Shown here one piece after another: positions 1 through 6,607 of a stretch of 12,277 bases of DNA; the first letter of the stretch is position 1, and the number at the start of each line of letters is the position of its first letter. The notes under the pieces are model-generated. The model saw nothing but the letters and a program-made list of their open reading frames with translations. It was not told the DNA's origin and did not search any database. Made by a program: the position numbers and the translations under genes. This DNA is from an uncultured Clostridia bacterium. GTDB lineage: Bacteria; Bacillota; Clostridia; TANB77; CAG-508. The stretch lies in assembly GCA_934167225.1 (NCBI GenBank), contig CAKPLD010000037.1:1-12277 (forward strand), written 5' to 3'.

Positions 1-91
1 AACAGATATTTTGTAAGCTATATCTGTAATACGAATATAGTTTACACTTTTTTTGTTTATTTGTCAAGCTTTTTATTAATTTTTTTAGTTT

Positions 92-224
92 TTCGTAATA
101 TAAAATGTTACTATTCACAGCTATTAAAACCGGTTCGAATTAGAATAATTATTAATTGTTCTAATTCGAACCTACTCTACAATTTTAAAGCTGTGAATTG
201 TAACTATAAAATTTCGTATTACGA
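92..224. repeat. Long imperfect inverted repeat (MITE-like or hairpin element)
   Basis: Three nested pairs of arms share one centre. The core is a perfect 14-bp pair, GGTTCGAATTAGAA at 132-145 and its complement at 159-172, around a 13-nt loop. Outside it, TTAAAA (124-129) pairs with TTTTAA (183-188). GTTACTATTCACAGCT (107-122) pairs with 189-204 at 15 of 16 positions, and 93-106 pairs with 211-224 at 12 of 14. The gaps between arms are small and uneven. The whole could fold into one long cruciform or RNA hairpin. It carries no credible ORF: the short plus-strand frame across it has no ribosome binding site and simply translates the repeat. The layout fits a miniature inverted-repeat element, but no target-site duplication was identified, so that label is inference. 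Confidence 0.75.
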
Positions 225-288
225 TTTTTTTGCTTTTTTCGTAATATAAAATTTCATATTACGAATTTTTTGCTTTTTTCGTAATATG
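217..288. repeat. Two tandem palindromic units downstream of fic
   Basis: Two hairpin units of about 40 bases sit side by side. In the first, TATTACGA (217-224) pairs with TCGTAATA (239-246). In the second, CATATTACGAA (255-265) pairs perfectly over 11 bp with 278-288. Both loops are T-rich with a central GC. A degenerate third unit seems to lie at about 75-107, and its TTTTTCGTAATATAAAAT segment forms the outer arm of the long inverted repeat. Read on the minus strand they follow the fic stop codon closely and could protect or terminate its transcript, but the loops rather than the 3' tails carry the A/T runs, so they are not classical intrinsic terminators. Nothing else is seen in the gene-free stretch 1-308 except a weak 7-bp inverted repeat at 3-26. 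Confidence 0.7.
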
Positions 289-308
289 GTTTTTGTATTC
301 AAAGCTAA

Positions 309-1445
309 TTACTTTAAAAATAAATCTATATATTTTTGAAATGCAAAAATTTGGTTTCTGCTAAATCCAGTAGTTTCTACTAAAATTTCTTTTTCCAGAA
401 AAGCATTTATCACTCCAACTAACGTTGTAAATTTCATTCCAGTATTTTCAATTATTTTCTTTCTTGAAACAACTGGTTCATTATATAGAACATCTAATAC
501 TTTTCGTGCATTTTCTGATTTTACCGGTAATTCCATTATAACTTTATCCATTTCCATAGTTAGTTCAACAACACTTCTAAATTTTTCTTTTGCCGTTTTT
601 GATGTCTCAATAACCGCTTCTAAGAAAAATTTAATCCATCCTATCATATCATTATGAGTTCTTACTCTTGTAAGCATATCATAATATGTATTTTTATTTC
701 TTTCAATATAATCAGAAATATATAAACACGATTTTTCTAACATTCCTTTACTCTGAATATACAATGGAATAAGTAATCTTCCTATTCTTCCATTACCATC
801 TAAAAATGGATGGATTGATTCAAATTGATAATGTAAAATTGCAATTTTTATTAAATCTGGCGTATCTATTTCTTCATTGTTTATAAATTTTTCAAAATCA
901 GATAAACATTCTGCAATTTCTGTATGTGGTGGTGGAACATAAACTGCAGTTGATGGCATACTTCCTCCTATCCAGTTTTGTGATGTTCTAAACTCTCCAG
1001 GCGTTTTGTGTTCACCACGAACTCCTTGCATTAATATTCCATGAATTTCTCTTATTAATCTTGTACATACCGGAAAACCTTCTTTTATTCTTTCTACTCC
1101 GTAATTCGTAGCTTTTACATAGTTTTGTACTTCTTCCCAGTCATCTCTTTTTTCTGGATTAATGTCGGTTACATCTAATAAATCTTCTTCTACAGTTGTT
1201 CTTGTTCCTTCGATTCTGCTTGATTTGTTTGCTTCGATTTTTACATGCATTTTTATATATAAATCTACATTTGGTATTAATAATGAATATGCATTTAATT
1301 CTCCAATTTGTCTATTTGCTTCCGATAATAGTTTGTCCAATTTTGTGTCATCCCATCCCCAATTGTAATTTATTTTGCTTGGAATAAATGCTTTGTAGTC
1401 ATTCATTTTTACATATTCACCTGATTTGTATTCTTCTAGTTTCAT
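309..1445 (-). CDS. Fic family protein (class II Fic, winged-helix C-terminus)
   Basis: The product is a 378-residue cytoplasmic Fic-domain protein. The catalytic motif HPFLDGNGRIGR is complete at residues 212-223; in this family the His activates the target hydroxyl and the rest binds the nucleotide phosphates, usually for AMP transfer to a protein. An N-terminal inhibitory-helix motif, SSRIEG at 75-80, matches S/TxxxE(G/N) of class II Fic proteins, in which the Glu blocks ATP binding until displaced. Residues from about 315 to 365 look like a winged helix-turn-helix, common in this architecture. The start is an ATG preceded by a near-perfect AGGAGGTGA site. The gene is monocistronic, with its own promoter and a terminator upstream that separates it from the PHP gene. 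The target is unknown. No antitoxin-like small gene is adjacent, which fits an inhibitory motif carried in cis. Fic genes are often acquired horizontally. Confidence 0.93.
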   Translation of the reverse strand: MKLEEYKSGEYVKMNDYKAFIPSKINYNWGWDDTKLDKLLSEANRQIGELNAYSLLIPNVDLYIKMHVKIEANKSSRIEGTRTTVEEDLLDVTDINPEKRDDWEEVQNYVKATNYGVERIKEGFPVCTRLIREIHGILMQGVRGEHKTPGEFRTSQNWIGGSMPSTAVYVPPPHTEIAECLSDFEKFINNEEIDTPDLIKIAILHYQFESIHPFLDGNGRIGRLLIPLYIQSKGMLEKSCLYISDYIERNKNTYYDMLTRVRTHNDMIGWIKFFLEAVIETSKTAKEKFRSVVELTMEMDKVIMELPVKSENARKVLDVLYNEPVVSRKKIIENTGMKFTTLVGVINAFLEKEILVETTGFSRNQIFAFQKYIDLFLK

Positions 1446-1491
1446 TTAATCACCTCCTTATTTTTTATTATAAGTATTTACGAACATTTGT

Positions 1492-1520
1492 ATTGTATCA
1501 TGTTATTTTAATATATTCAA
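1492..1520 (-). promoter_or_regulatory. Probable sigma-A promoter of fic
   Basis: Read on the minus strand, TTGAAT (1520-1515) is followed after exactly 17 bases by TACAAT (1497-1492), and a TG one base before the -10 makes it an extended -10. Transcription would begin near 1485, leaving a leader of about 40 bases that includes the strong ribosome binding site. A second TATAAT lies closer to the gene but has no matching -35. Confidence 0.55.
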
Positions 1521-1538
1521 TCCTTTTAACAAAATTTT

Positions 1539-1604
1539 AAAAAAATTGCCGTTTTAGTTCATAACTTTTATATTAATTACGAATTAAAACGACAATATTT
1601 TTTT
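1539..1604. terminator. Bidirectional intrinsic terminator between the PHP gene and fic
   Basis: The segment ATTGCCGTTTTAGTTC (1545-1560) pairs with 1581-1596 at 14 of 16 positions around a 20-nt loop. A run of T follows on the plus strand (1598-1604), and a run of A on the other side (1539-1545) gives U residues to the minus-strand transcript. It therefore looks able to stop transcription in both directions, and it would end the operon that comes through the PHP gene before fic starts. Confidence 0.6.
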
Positions 1605-1654
1605 ATTAAAGATAATTTACAATTTCTCATAAACAATATAACAAATTGTTTCAT
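1577..1654 (-). CDS. Possible 25-residue small ORF with strong ribosome binding site
   Basis: An ATG at 1654-1652 is preceded by TAGGAGGATTA, a strong but closely spaced Shine-Dalgarno site. The frame encodes 25 residues, first hydrophobic (MKQFVILFM) and then basic, and ends at a TAA inside the loop of the terminator. It lies just after the PHP stop codon, so it could be co-transcribed with that gene. No family is recognised. The overlap with a terminator and the skewed AT content make chance, or the remains of a deleted gene whose start survives, at least as likely as a real peptide. Confidence 0.2.
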   Translation of the reverse strand: MKQFVILFMRNCKLSLIKKYCRFNS

Positions 1655-1676
1655 TAATCCTCCTAAATATATATTT

Positions 1677-2552
1677 TTAAACTTTTCTTACCGTATTTAT
1701 CCAATCTCCCACAAAATCTTTTTGAATAAGTATATTATTATTTATTCCGGTTCCCATAAACGTTGTAGGTTTATTTTTGGCATGATAGTCAGAGCCTCCT
1801 GACATAAATCTATTATATTTTTCACATAAACCTATCATAAATTTTCTTTCTTCTTCATTAAATAATGGATATATACATTCTAGTCCATCAATATTTGTTG
1901 TTTTTAATATTTCTTCTATTGTTTTTCTCTTATCATCAAATGGATATATTAATCCATGTGCTAAAAAAGCTAATCCGCCTGCTTTATGTATTTTATTTAT
2001 AAGTGTTTGGCAATCATCATAATATTTTGAAGTATTATAATAAAAAGGACTATTTTTATTTCCTTCATGTTCTCTATAAAAGGTTGTTCTATTGAATGGT
2101 CCTATTATTTCTTCATTTTCTCGATATTTCATTATATTATCACAAAATACCCAACTCGCATATGTTTTATTTTTGTCCTCAACATTTACTTTTATATTTT
2201 CATCTACCTTCATTCCGAGTTTTTTAGCAACTTTTATAAAGTGTTTCAAAATATCACTTTGAACCTGCAGCATATTTTCTTTTTTTATATCTATGTTTTC
2301 GTAATCGATTCCATATGCTAAAATCTCTATATTAGTATCATTGAATGTTGTTTTTATTTCTGAACCAACTACAATTTTCCCATTAAATTTTTTTCTTATT
2401 TCCGGATTTTTTTCTAATTCGAAATATGCTCCAACAGAATTATGATCAGTAATTGAAATTATTTCAATTTTCTGTTTTTCCGCATTCTCCAATAATTCTT
2501 CTACTGAATCTGTTCCATCTTAGTGATTTGTATGTAAATGTAAATCTATCAT
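1677..2552 (-). pseudogene. PHP-domain phosphoesterase with an in-frame TAA at codon 11
   Basis: The frame from ATG 2552, behind a GGAGGAG ribosome binding site, would give 291 residues, close to TrpH/YciV-type PHP phosphoesterases that hydrolyse small phosphate esters such as 3',5'-nucleotides. It begins MIDLHLHTNH, then TAA (2522-2520), then DGTDSVEEL. Relatives have Ser before this DG, and TCA would become TAA by one base change. The rest of the PHP metal site is preserved: ITDHN, the Glu in SEIKTTF, the His in LAHGL and SGGSDYH near the C-terminus. No frameshift follows. A TTG at 2492 could restart translation, but that product would lack the HxH metal ligands. The gene starts 29 bases after fmt and is probably co-transcribed with it. 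A recent nonsense mutation or a base-call error fits best. Confidence 0.85.
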
Positions 2553-2581
2553 TTTTTAACTCCTCCATTTTTTCAATTTTT

Positions 2582-3550
2582 CTAACAAAAACAACCGTCT
2601 CCAATAGAAAATCCTCTCAAAAAATCTCCCACATTCATCCTCTTCGCATTCTCTCCTTGAATTTCCTCCACTGAAATCACACCATCAATAGTCTTAATAA
2701 ACAATCCTTTTTTACTATCAGCCAAAATAACTTCTCCTGCTTTCTTTCCAGAAAAATCAAACTCGCCTAAAGCCTCCTTAAGCTCTGCACCTTCATCAAA
2801 AGCCCTAACTTTCCAAAATTTAATCTTCTTACCATTAAACATAGCATAGGCTCCCATAATAGGATTTAAACCTCTAACCAAATTTTTAATTTCTCTAGCA
2901 TTCTTACTTTGCCAATCAATTTTAGCCATATCCTTAGAAAGCATAGGAGCAACTGTAAAATTCTCTCCTTGTGGAATCCTCTTTACTGTTCCATTTTCAA
3001 TTTCGTCCAAAGTTTTAACCAAAAGATTTCCGCCAATTATAGACAACCTATCCCAAAGTTCTCCTGTTGTCTCATCTTCTCCAATTTGAACTTCCTCTTT
3101 TAAAATCATATCACCTGTATCCATTCCAATATCCATATACATTGTTGTAACACCTGTTGTCTTATCTCCATTAAGCACAGCCCATTGAATAGGTGCAGCA
3201 CCTCTATATTTAGGAAGAAGTGAAGCATGCACATTTATACAACCATATTTAGGAATGTCTAAAATTGCCTTTGGCAAAATTTTTCCATATGCCACAACAC
3301 ATATAACATCTGGATTTAAACATTTTAATTCTTCTACAAATTCTTCATTTTCTTTTACTTTTAGTGGTTGATATACCGGTATATTTTTTTCGATAGCCAC
3401 TTCCTTTACAGGTGTTGCAATCATTTTCATACCACGGCCTTTTGGTCTATCCGGGTTTGTTACAACTGCCATTATGTTATGCCCTTTTTCTATAATTGCT
3501 TTTAGCGATTCAGCCGCAAAATCTGGTGTTCCCATAAAAATTATATTCAT
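2582..3550 (-). CDS. fmt: Methionyl-tRNA formyltransferase
   Basis: Fmt transfers a formyl group from 10-formyltetrahydrofolate to Met-tRNAfMet, making the initiator for bacterial translation. The 322-residue product has the usual length. It starts MNIIFMGTPDFA, the typical formyltransferase N-terminus, and carries the catalytic triad at the expected places: Asn106 and His108 in INVHASLLPKYRGAAPI, and Asp144 in MDIGMDTGD. The C-terminal OB-like domain is complete. The ATG at 3550 was chosen because AGAAAGGA lies about 10 bases upstream. The frame stays open for another 51 codons, but that part is just the translated REP-like repeat between def and fmt. It follows def, whose product removes the formyl group, in the common Firmicutes order priA-def-fmt. 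Confidence 0.96.
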   Translation of the reverse strand: MNIIFMGTPDFAAESLKAIIEKGHNIMAVVTNPDRPKGRGMKMIATPVKEVAIEKNIPVYQPLKVKENEEFVEELKCLNPDVICVVAYGKILPKAILDIPKYGCINVHASLLPKYRGAAPIQWAVLNGDKTTGVTTMYMDIGMDTGDMILKEEVQIGEDETTGELWDRLSIIGGNLLVKTLDEIENGTVKRIPQGENFTVAPMLSKDMAKIDWQSKNAREIKNLVRGLNPIMGAYAMFNGKKIKFWKVRAFDEGAELKEALGEFDFSGKKAGEVILADSKKGLFIKTIDGVISVEEIQGENAKRMNVGDFLRGFSIGDGCFC

Positions 3551-3567
3551 ATTATTCAATCCTTTCT

Positions 3568-3663
3568 GGACAATAGAGAACTGTCCCTTCCCCAATAAAG
3601 AACCGTCCCCAAATGGGGAATCCCCAACAGAGAACCGTCCCCAAATGGGGAATTGCCTTGTCC
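3568..3663. repeat. REP-like palindromic repeat in the def-fmt gap
   Basis: This is a GC-richer 96-base block in very AT-rich DNA. A 23-base unit containing AGAACCGTCCCCAAATGGGG is repeated exactly at 3599-3621 and 3631-3653 (period 32), with a degenerate copy from 3577. Each unit holds the hairpin CCCCAAATGGGG, and a GGGGAATCCCC palindrome lies at 3615-3625. The block is bounded by inverted GGACAA (3568-3573) and TTGTCC (3658-3663), and the last of these overlaps the final base of the def stop codon. From memory, the GGGGACGGTTCT core resembles repeats linked to REP-associated Y1 transposases in Firmicutes and other bacteria. No such transposase is in this window. It fills nearly all of the gap and would be part of the def-fmt transcript. 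Confidence 0.8.
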
Positions 3664-4148
3664 TAATCTTTAGGAGAAACATACTCCAAAGTACCTGGCT
3701 CAACTAAATCCACAAATAGAACTCCATTTAAATGGTCTACCTCATGGCATACAGCTTGTGCCAATAAATCTTTTGCTTTTAATTTAACCTTTTCTGCTTC
3801 TCTATTATAAAATTCTACAACAACCTCAGTTGGTCTAACTACTTTTCCAAATTCGTTAGGGAAACTTAAACAACCTTCTTCACATTCTTTTGAACCTTTT
3901 GTTTTTAATATTTTTGGATTTATTAAAATATATGGTCCTTTTTCATCTTCTATATCAATTACAATAATTTGTTTTAATATTCCCACCTGTACAGCAGCTA
4001 AGCCTACTCCATTAAAATGATACATTGTTTCTAGCATATCATCTATTAAACTTTGGTTTTTTTCTGCTGTTATGTCATCGATATTTACTTCTCTTGATTT
4101 TTTTCTTAATATTTCGTCTCCTTGTTCTCTTATTTTTCTTAGTGCCAT
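3663..4148 (-). CDS. def: Peptide deformylase
   Basis: This metalloenzyme removes the N-formyl group from nascent proteins. The 161-residue product has all three family motifs: GVGLAAVQ (residues 47-54), EGCLS (91-95, with Cys93 as a metal ligand) and HEVDH (135-139, two His ligands and the catalytic Glu). The length fits type 1 deformylases. The ATG at 4148 is preceded by AGGAAG. It lies 67 bases after priA and 112 bases before fmt, in the same operon. Its stop codon touches the REP-like block, yet the C-terminus appears normal in length, so insertion of the repeat seems not to have cut the gene. Confidence 0.96.
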   Translation of the reverse strand: MALRKIREQGDEILRKKSREVNIDDITAEKNQSLIDDMLETMYHFNGVGLAAVQVGILKQIIVIDIEDEKGPYILINPKILKTKGSKECEEGCLSFPNEFGKVVRPTEVVVEFYNREAEKVKLKAKDLLAQAVCHEVDHLNGVLFVDLVEPGTLEYVSPKD

Positions 4149-4182
4149 TCTTATCTTCCTTTCTTTTCCTCCATTGGTATCT

Positions 4183-4211
4183 GTTCTTTTAAGAACTGTT
4201 TCCCCGAAACA
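4183..4211. repeat. Adjacent small hairpins, possibly a decayed REP-like copy
   Basis: GTTCTTTTAAGAAC (4183-4196) and TGTTTCCCCGAAACA (4197-4211) are two abutting inverted repeats in the priA-def gap. On the minus strand the stretch GGGGAAACAGTTCTT resembles GGGGAAGGGACAGTTCTC at the left end of the repeat between def and fmt. It may be a decayed relative, so def could be flanked on both sides by the same family. There is no U-run, so it is unlikely to terminate transcription. Confidence 0.45.
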
Positions 4212-4215
4212 ATAG

Positions 4216-6438
4216 TTACATCATGTTATTAGGATTTATGTCTATACTCACCTTGGTGTGTTTTAAATTCATCCCATATACATTTTGTAAACATTTATTT
4301 AAAATAATTGTAACCTCTTCACTTACAACACCTTTTGCAATAATTCTCCATCTAATTTTATTTTGAATTTTATCTATCGGTGCTGGCATAGGCTGAAACA
4401 CATTTATTTCATATTTTTCTAAGTTTGTTTTAAGCATATTAAACATATATAAACTTACATCTTGTATTTCTTTTAAATTTTCTCCCGAAAATCCAATTAA
4501 TATTATATCGCAAAATGGTGGATATTTCAACTGTTTTCTTAGTTTGATTTCTGTATCATAAAATAAATTATAATCTTGTGTTTTAGAATATTCAATTGGA
4601 AAACTATCTGGATTATATGTTTGTATTACAACTTTTCCTGGCAAATTCTCACGCCCTGCTCTTCCTGCGACCTGTGTAAGTATTTGGAAAGTCCTTTCAT
4701 TTGCTCTGTAATCGTCTTGGTTTAAAGAACCATCTGCTGCAATTACACCAACCAGAGTAACTTTTGGGAAATGATGTCCTTTTACTACCATTTGTGTTCC
4801 TATTAAAATATCTATATTGTCTTCTTTAAACTTTCTTAATATCTCCTCATGCGAATTCTTTTTCGTTACAGTATCTACATCCATTCTTATAGTGGATGCA
4901 CTTGGAAACAACTTATTTATTTCTTGTTCTAGTTTTTGTGTTCCTGTCCCAAAATATCTTATTTTCGTGCTTTTGCATTCTGGACAAATGCTTACTGGTC
5001 TTTCAGTATGTCCACAATAGTGACATTTTAATATATTTTTAGTTATATGATATGTTAAGCTTATATTGCAATTTGGGCATTTTAAGGTATATCCACAATC
5101 TCTACACATTATAAATGTTGAGTATCCTCTTCTATTTAAAAATAATATTGTTTGTCTTTTTTCCTTTAGATTTTTTTCCATTTCCGAATATAACAAACCA
5201 CTTACCATTGACTTATTTCCTGTTGCCAATTCCGTTTTTAAATCCACAATTTGTACTTCTGGCAAATTAGAATTATTAGCTCTTTTGGTCAATTTTAATG
5301 TTGATATTTCTTGATTTTGAGCCCTATAAAATGTTCTTAAATCTGGTGTTGCACTTCCAAGTATTAATGGAATTTTCTGTTCTTTTGCAATCTTAAATGC
5401 TACCTCTTTTGCCGAATATCTTGGGCTTGCTTCAGATTTATATGAGCTATCATGCTCTTCATCAATTATTATTAATCCTAAATTATTACATGGTGCAAAT
5501 ATTGCAGATCTTGCACCTATTACAATTTTTGCTTCATCCTTTTTTATTCTTTCCCATTCATCATGCCTTTCTCCTATGGATAATTTGCTATGTAATACTG
5601 CAATTTTTTCTTTTCCAAATCTTCCTATAAATCTGTCCAACATTTGTGGAGTTAAAGATATTTCCGGTACCAAACAAATCGATGATTTTCCTTCATTTAA
5701 AGCTTTTTCTATTAATTGTAAATATACTTCTGTTTTTCCAGAGCCTGTTATTCCATATAGTAAAAATTCTTCAAATCTAGTTTCTTCCATTGCTTGTGAT
5801 ACTTTTAAATACGCCTTTTGTTGCTCCTCTGTAAATTCTAGTTTTTGGTTATTATTTACTTTTTTATTTATTAATGGATTTCTATCAATCTTTTTATTTA
5901 CAATTTTTAAAATTTCTTTTTTTACAAGTGAATTTACAGTACTCCTTGAAATTTCGGCAAAATTTTCTATTTCTGGGATTGTAAGACCTTCATTGTTCTT
6001 TATAAATTCTATTAATTTTTTTTGCTTTTCTCCTTTTAACTCATCTATATTTATATCTTGATACGGAACATTTAAGTATACAAAATTTATATTTTTGTCT
6101 TGCACTCTATCATCTTTGTTTTTTGCTCTAGTTCCAGGTGTTAACATTAACTTTATACATTCAGATACATTGCAAAAATATTTTCTAGCCATCCATCTTG
6201 CCAAGTTTATCCTGTCTGGCGGTAAATTTTCTTCTAATCCTGCTATAGGCTTTACTTTATATTCTGTTTTTTCTTTTATCTTTATAATATAGCCTTGTTC
6301 AAGTGTTTTGAAATTGCCAAATGGTACTAGTACTCTACTTCCTACGTCTACTATATCTTCTATTTCTTTCGGTATTTCGTAGTCAAATTTTCTATTTAGG
6401 CTTTTTGCTTTGCTATCTATTATTATTTCTGCTATCAT
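4216..6438 (-). CDS. priA: Primosomal protein N' (replication restart helicase PriA)
   Basis: PriA recognises stalled forks and D-loops and reloads the replicative helicase. The 740-residue product has the full order. An N-terminal DNA-binding domain begins MIAEIIIDSKAKSLNRKFDYEIP. The helicase core has Walker A GITGSGKTE (229-237), the DEEH box (326-329), GSATPD (361-366) and QVAGRAGR (589-596). Eight zinc-ligand cysteines interrupt it: C445, C448, C454, C457, C472, C475, C485 and C488. The ATG at 6438 has AGAAAGGA upstream. It is the first gene of the priA-def-fmt cluster and has its own candidate promoter. No truncation or missing motif is seen. Confidence 0.96.
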   Translation of the reverse strand: MIAEIIIDSKAKSLNRKFDYEIPKEIEDIVDVGSRVLVPFGNFKTLEQGYIIKIKEKTEYKVKPIAGLEENLPPDRINLARWMARKYFCNVSECIKLMLTPGTRAKNKDDRVQDKNINFVYLNVPYQDINIDELKGEKQKKLIEFIKNNEGLTIPEIENFAEISRSTVNSLVKKEILKIVNKKIDRNPLINKKVNNNQKLEFTEEQQKAYLKVSQAMEETRFEEFLLYGITGSGKTEVYLQLIEKALNEGKSSICLVPEISLTPQMLDRFIGRFGKEKIAVLHSKLSIGERHDEWERIKKDEAKIVIGARSAIFAPCNNLGLIIIDEEHDSSYKSEASPRYSAKEVAFKIAKEQKIPLILGSATPDLRTFYRAQNQEISTLKLTKRANNSNLPEVQIVDLKTELATGNKSMVSGLLYSEMEKNLKEKRQTILFLNRRGYSTFIMCRDCGYTLKCPNCNISLTYHITKNILKCHYCGHTERPVSICPECKSTKIRYFGTGTQKLEQEINKLFPSASTIRMDVDTVTKKNSHEEILRKFKEDNIDILIGTQMVVKGHHFPKVTLVGVIAADGSLNQDDYRANERTFQILTQVAGRAGRENLPGKVVIQTYNPDSFPIEYSKTQDYNLFYDTEIKLRKQLKYPPFCDIILIGFSGENLKEIQDVSLYMFNMLKTNLEKYEINVFQPMPAPIDKIQNKIRWRIIAKGVVSEEVTIILNKCLQNVYGMNLKHTKVSIDINPNNMM

Positions 6439-6504
6439 TTACAATCCTTTCTGCTTGCTTTTCTTATAATCTATTATAATTATCTCTTTTCTTAAATTTT
6501 CTTC

Positions 6505-6533
6505 ATCTTATCATATAAAATAGATTTATACAA
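6505..6533 (-). promoter_or_regulatory. Candidate promoter of the priA-def-fmt operon
   Basis: On the minus strand TTGTAT (6533-6528), 17 bases, and TAAGAT (6510-6505) are preceded by TG at the extended -10 position. The start would be near 6498, about 60 bases before priA. A TATAAT closer to the gene (about 6470) lacks a recognisable -35. The match is moderate and chance is possible in DNA this AT-rich. Confidence 0.4.
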
Positions 6534-6571
6534 TACATTGTTTTTTATAATTGCAATTTGTAAGTTATGAA

Positions 6572-6596
6572 AAGAGTACCAATTAATGATACTCTT
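6572..6596 (-). terminator. Possible weak terminator after leuS
   Basis: AAGAGTA (6572-6578) pairs with TACTCTT (6590-6596) around an 11-nt loop. The hairpin begins 11 bases after the leuS stop codon. On the minus strand only a short TTTTC tail follows, so termination would be inefficient, or the hairpin may simply be a 3' stabiliser. Confidence 0.4.
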
Positions 6597-6607
6597 CAAA
6601 CTAACTA

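Noticed and set aside
61..249. Plus-strand open frame of 62 codons
   Set aside because: It lies wholly in the inverted-repeat complex, has no ribosome binding site and encodes low-complexity residues set by the repeat.
92..288. CRISPR array or retron-like RNA
   Set aside because: The units are palindromic with almost no spacers between them, and no cas or reverse transcriptase gene is nearby.
309..1445. Fic as part of a toxin-antitoxin pair
   Set aside because: No antitoxin-type gene is adjacent, and the protein carries its own inhibitory motif, so a two-gene module is not supported.
3551..3703. N-terminal extension of fmt in the same frame
   Set aside because: It is the translated REP-like block plus the end of def. 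The ATG at 3550 has the right spacing and gives the family N-terminus.
5576..6061. Plus-strand 161-codon frame opposite priA
   Set aside because: It is a shadow of the priA reading frame without a ribosome binding site or recognisable domain.
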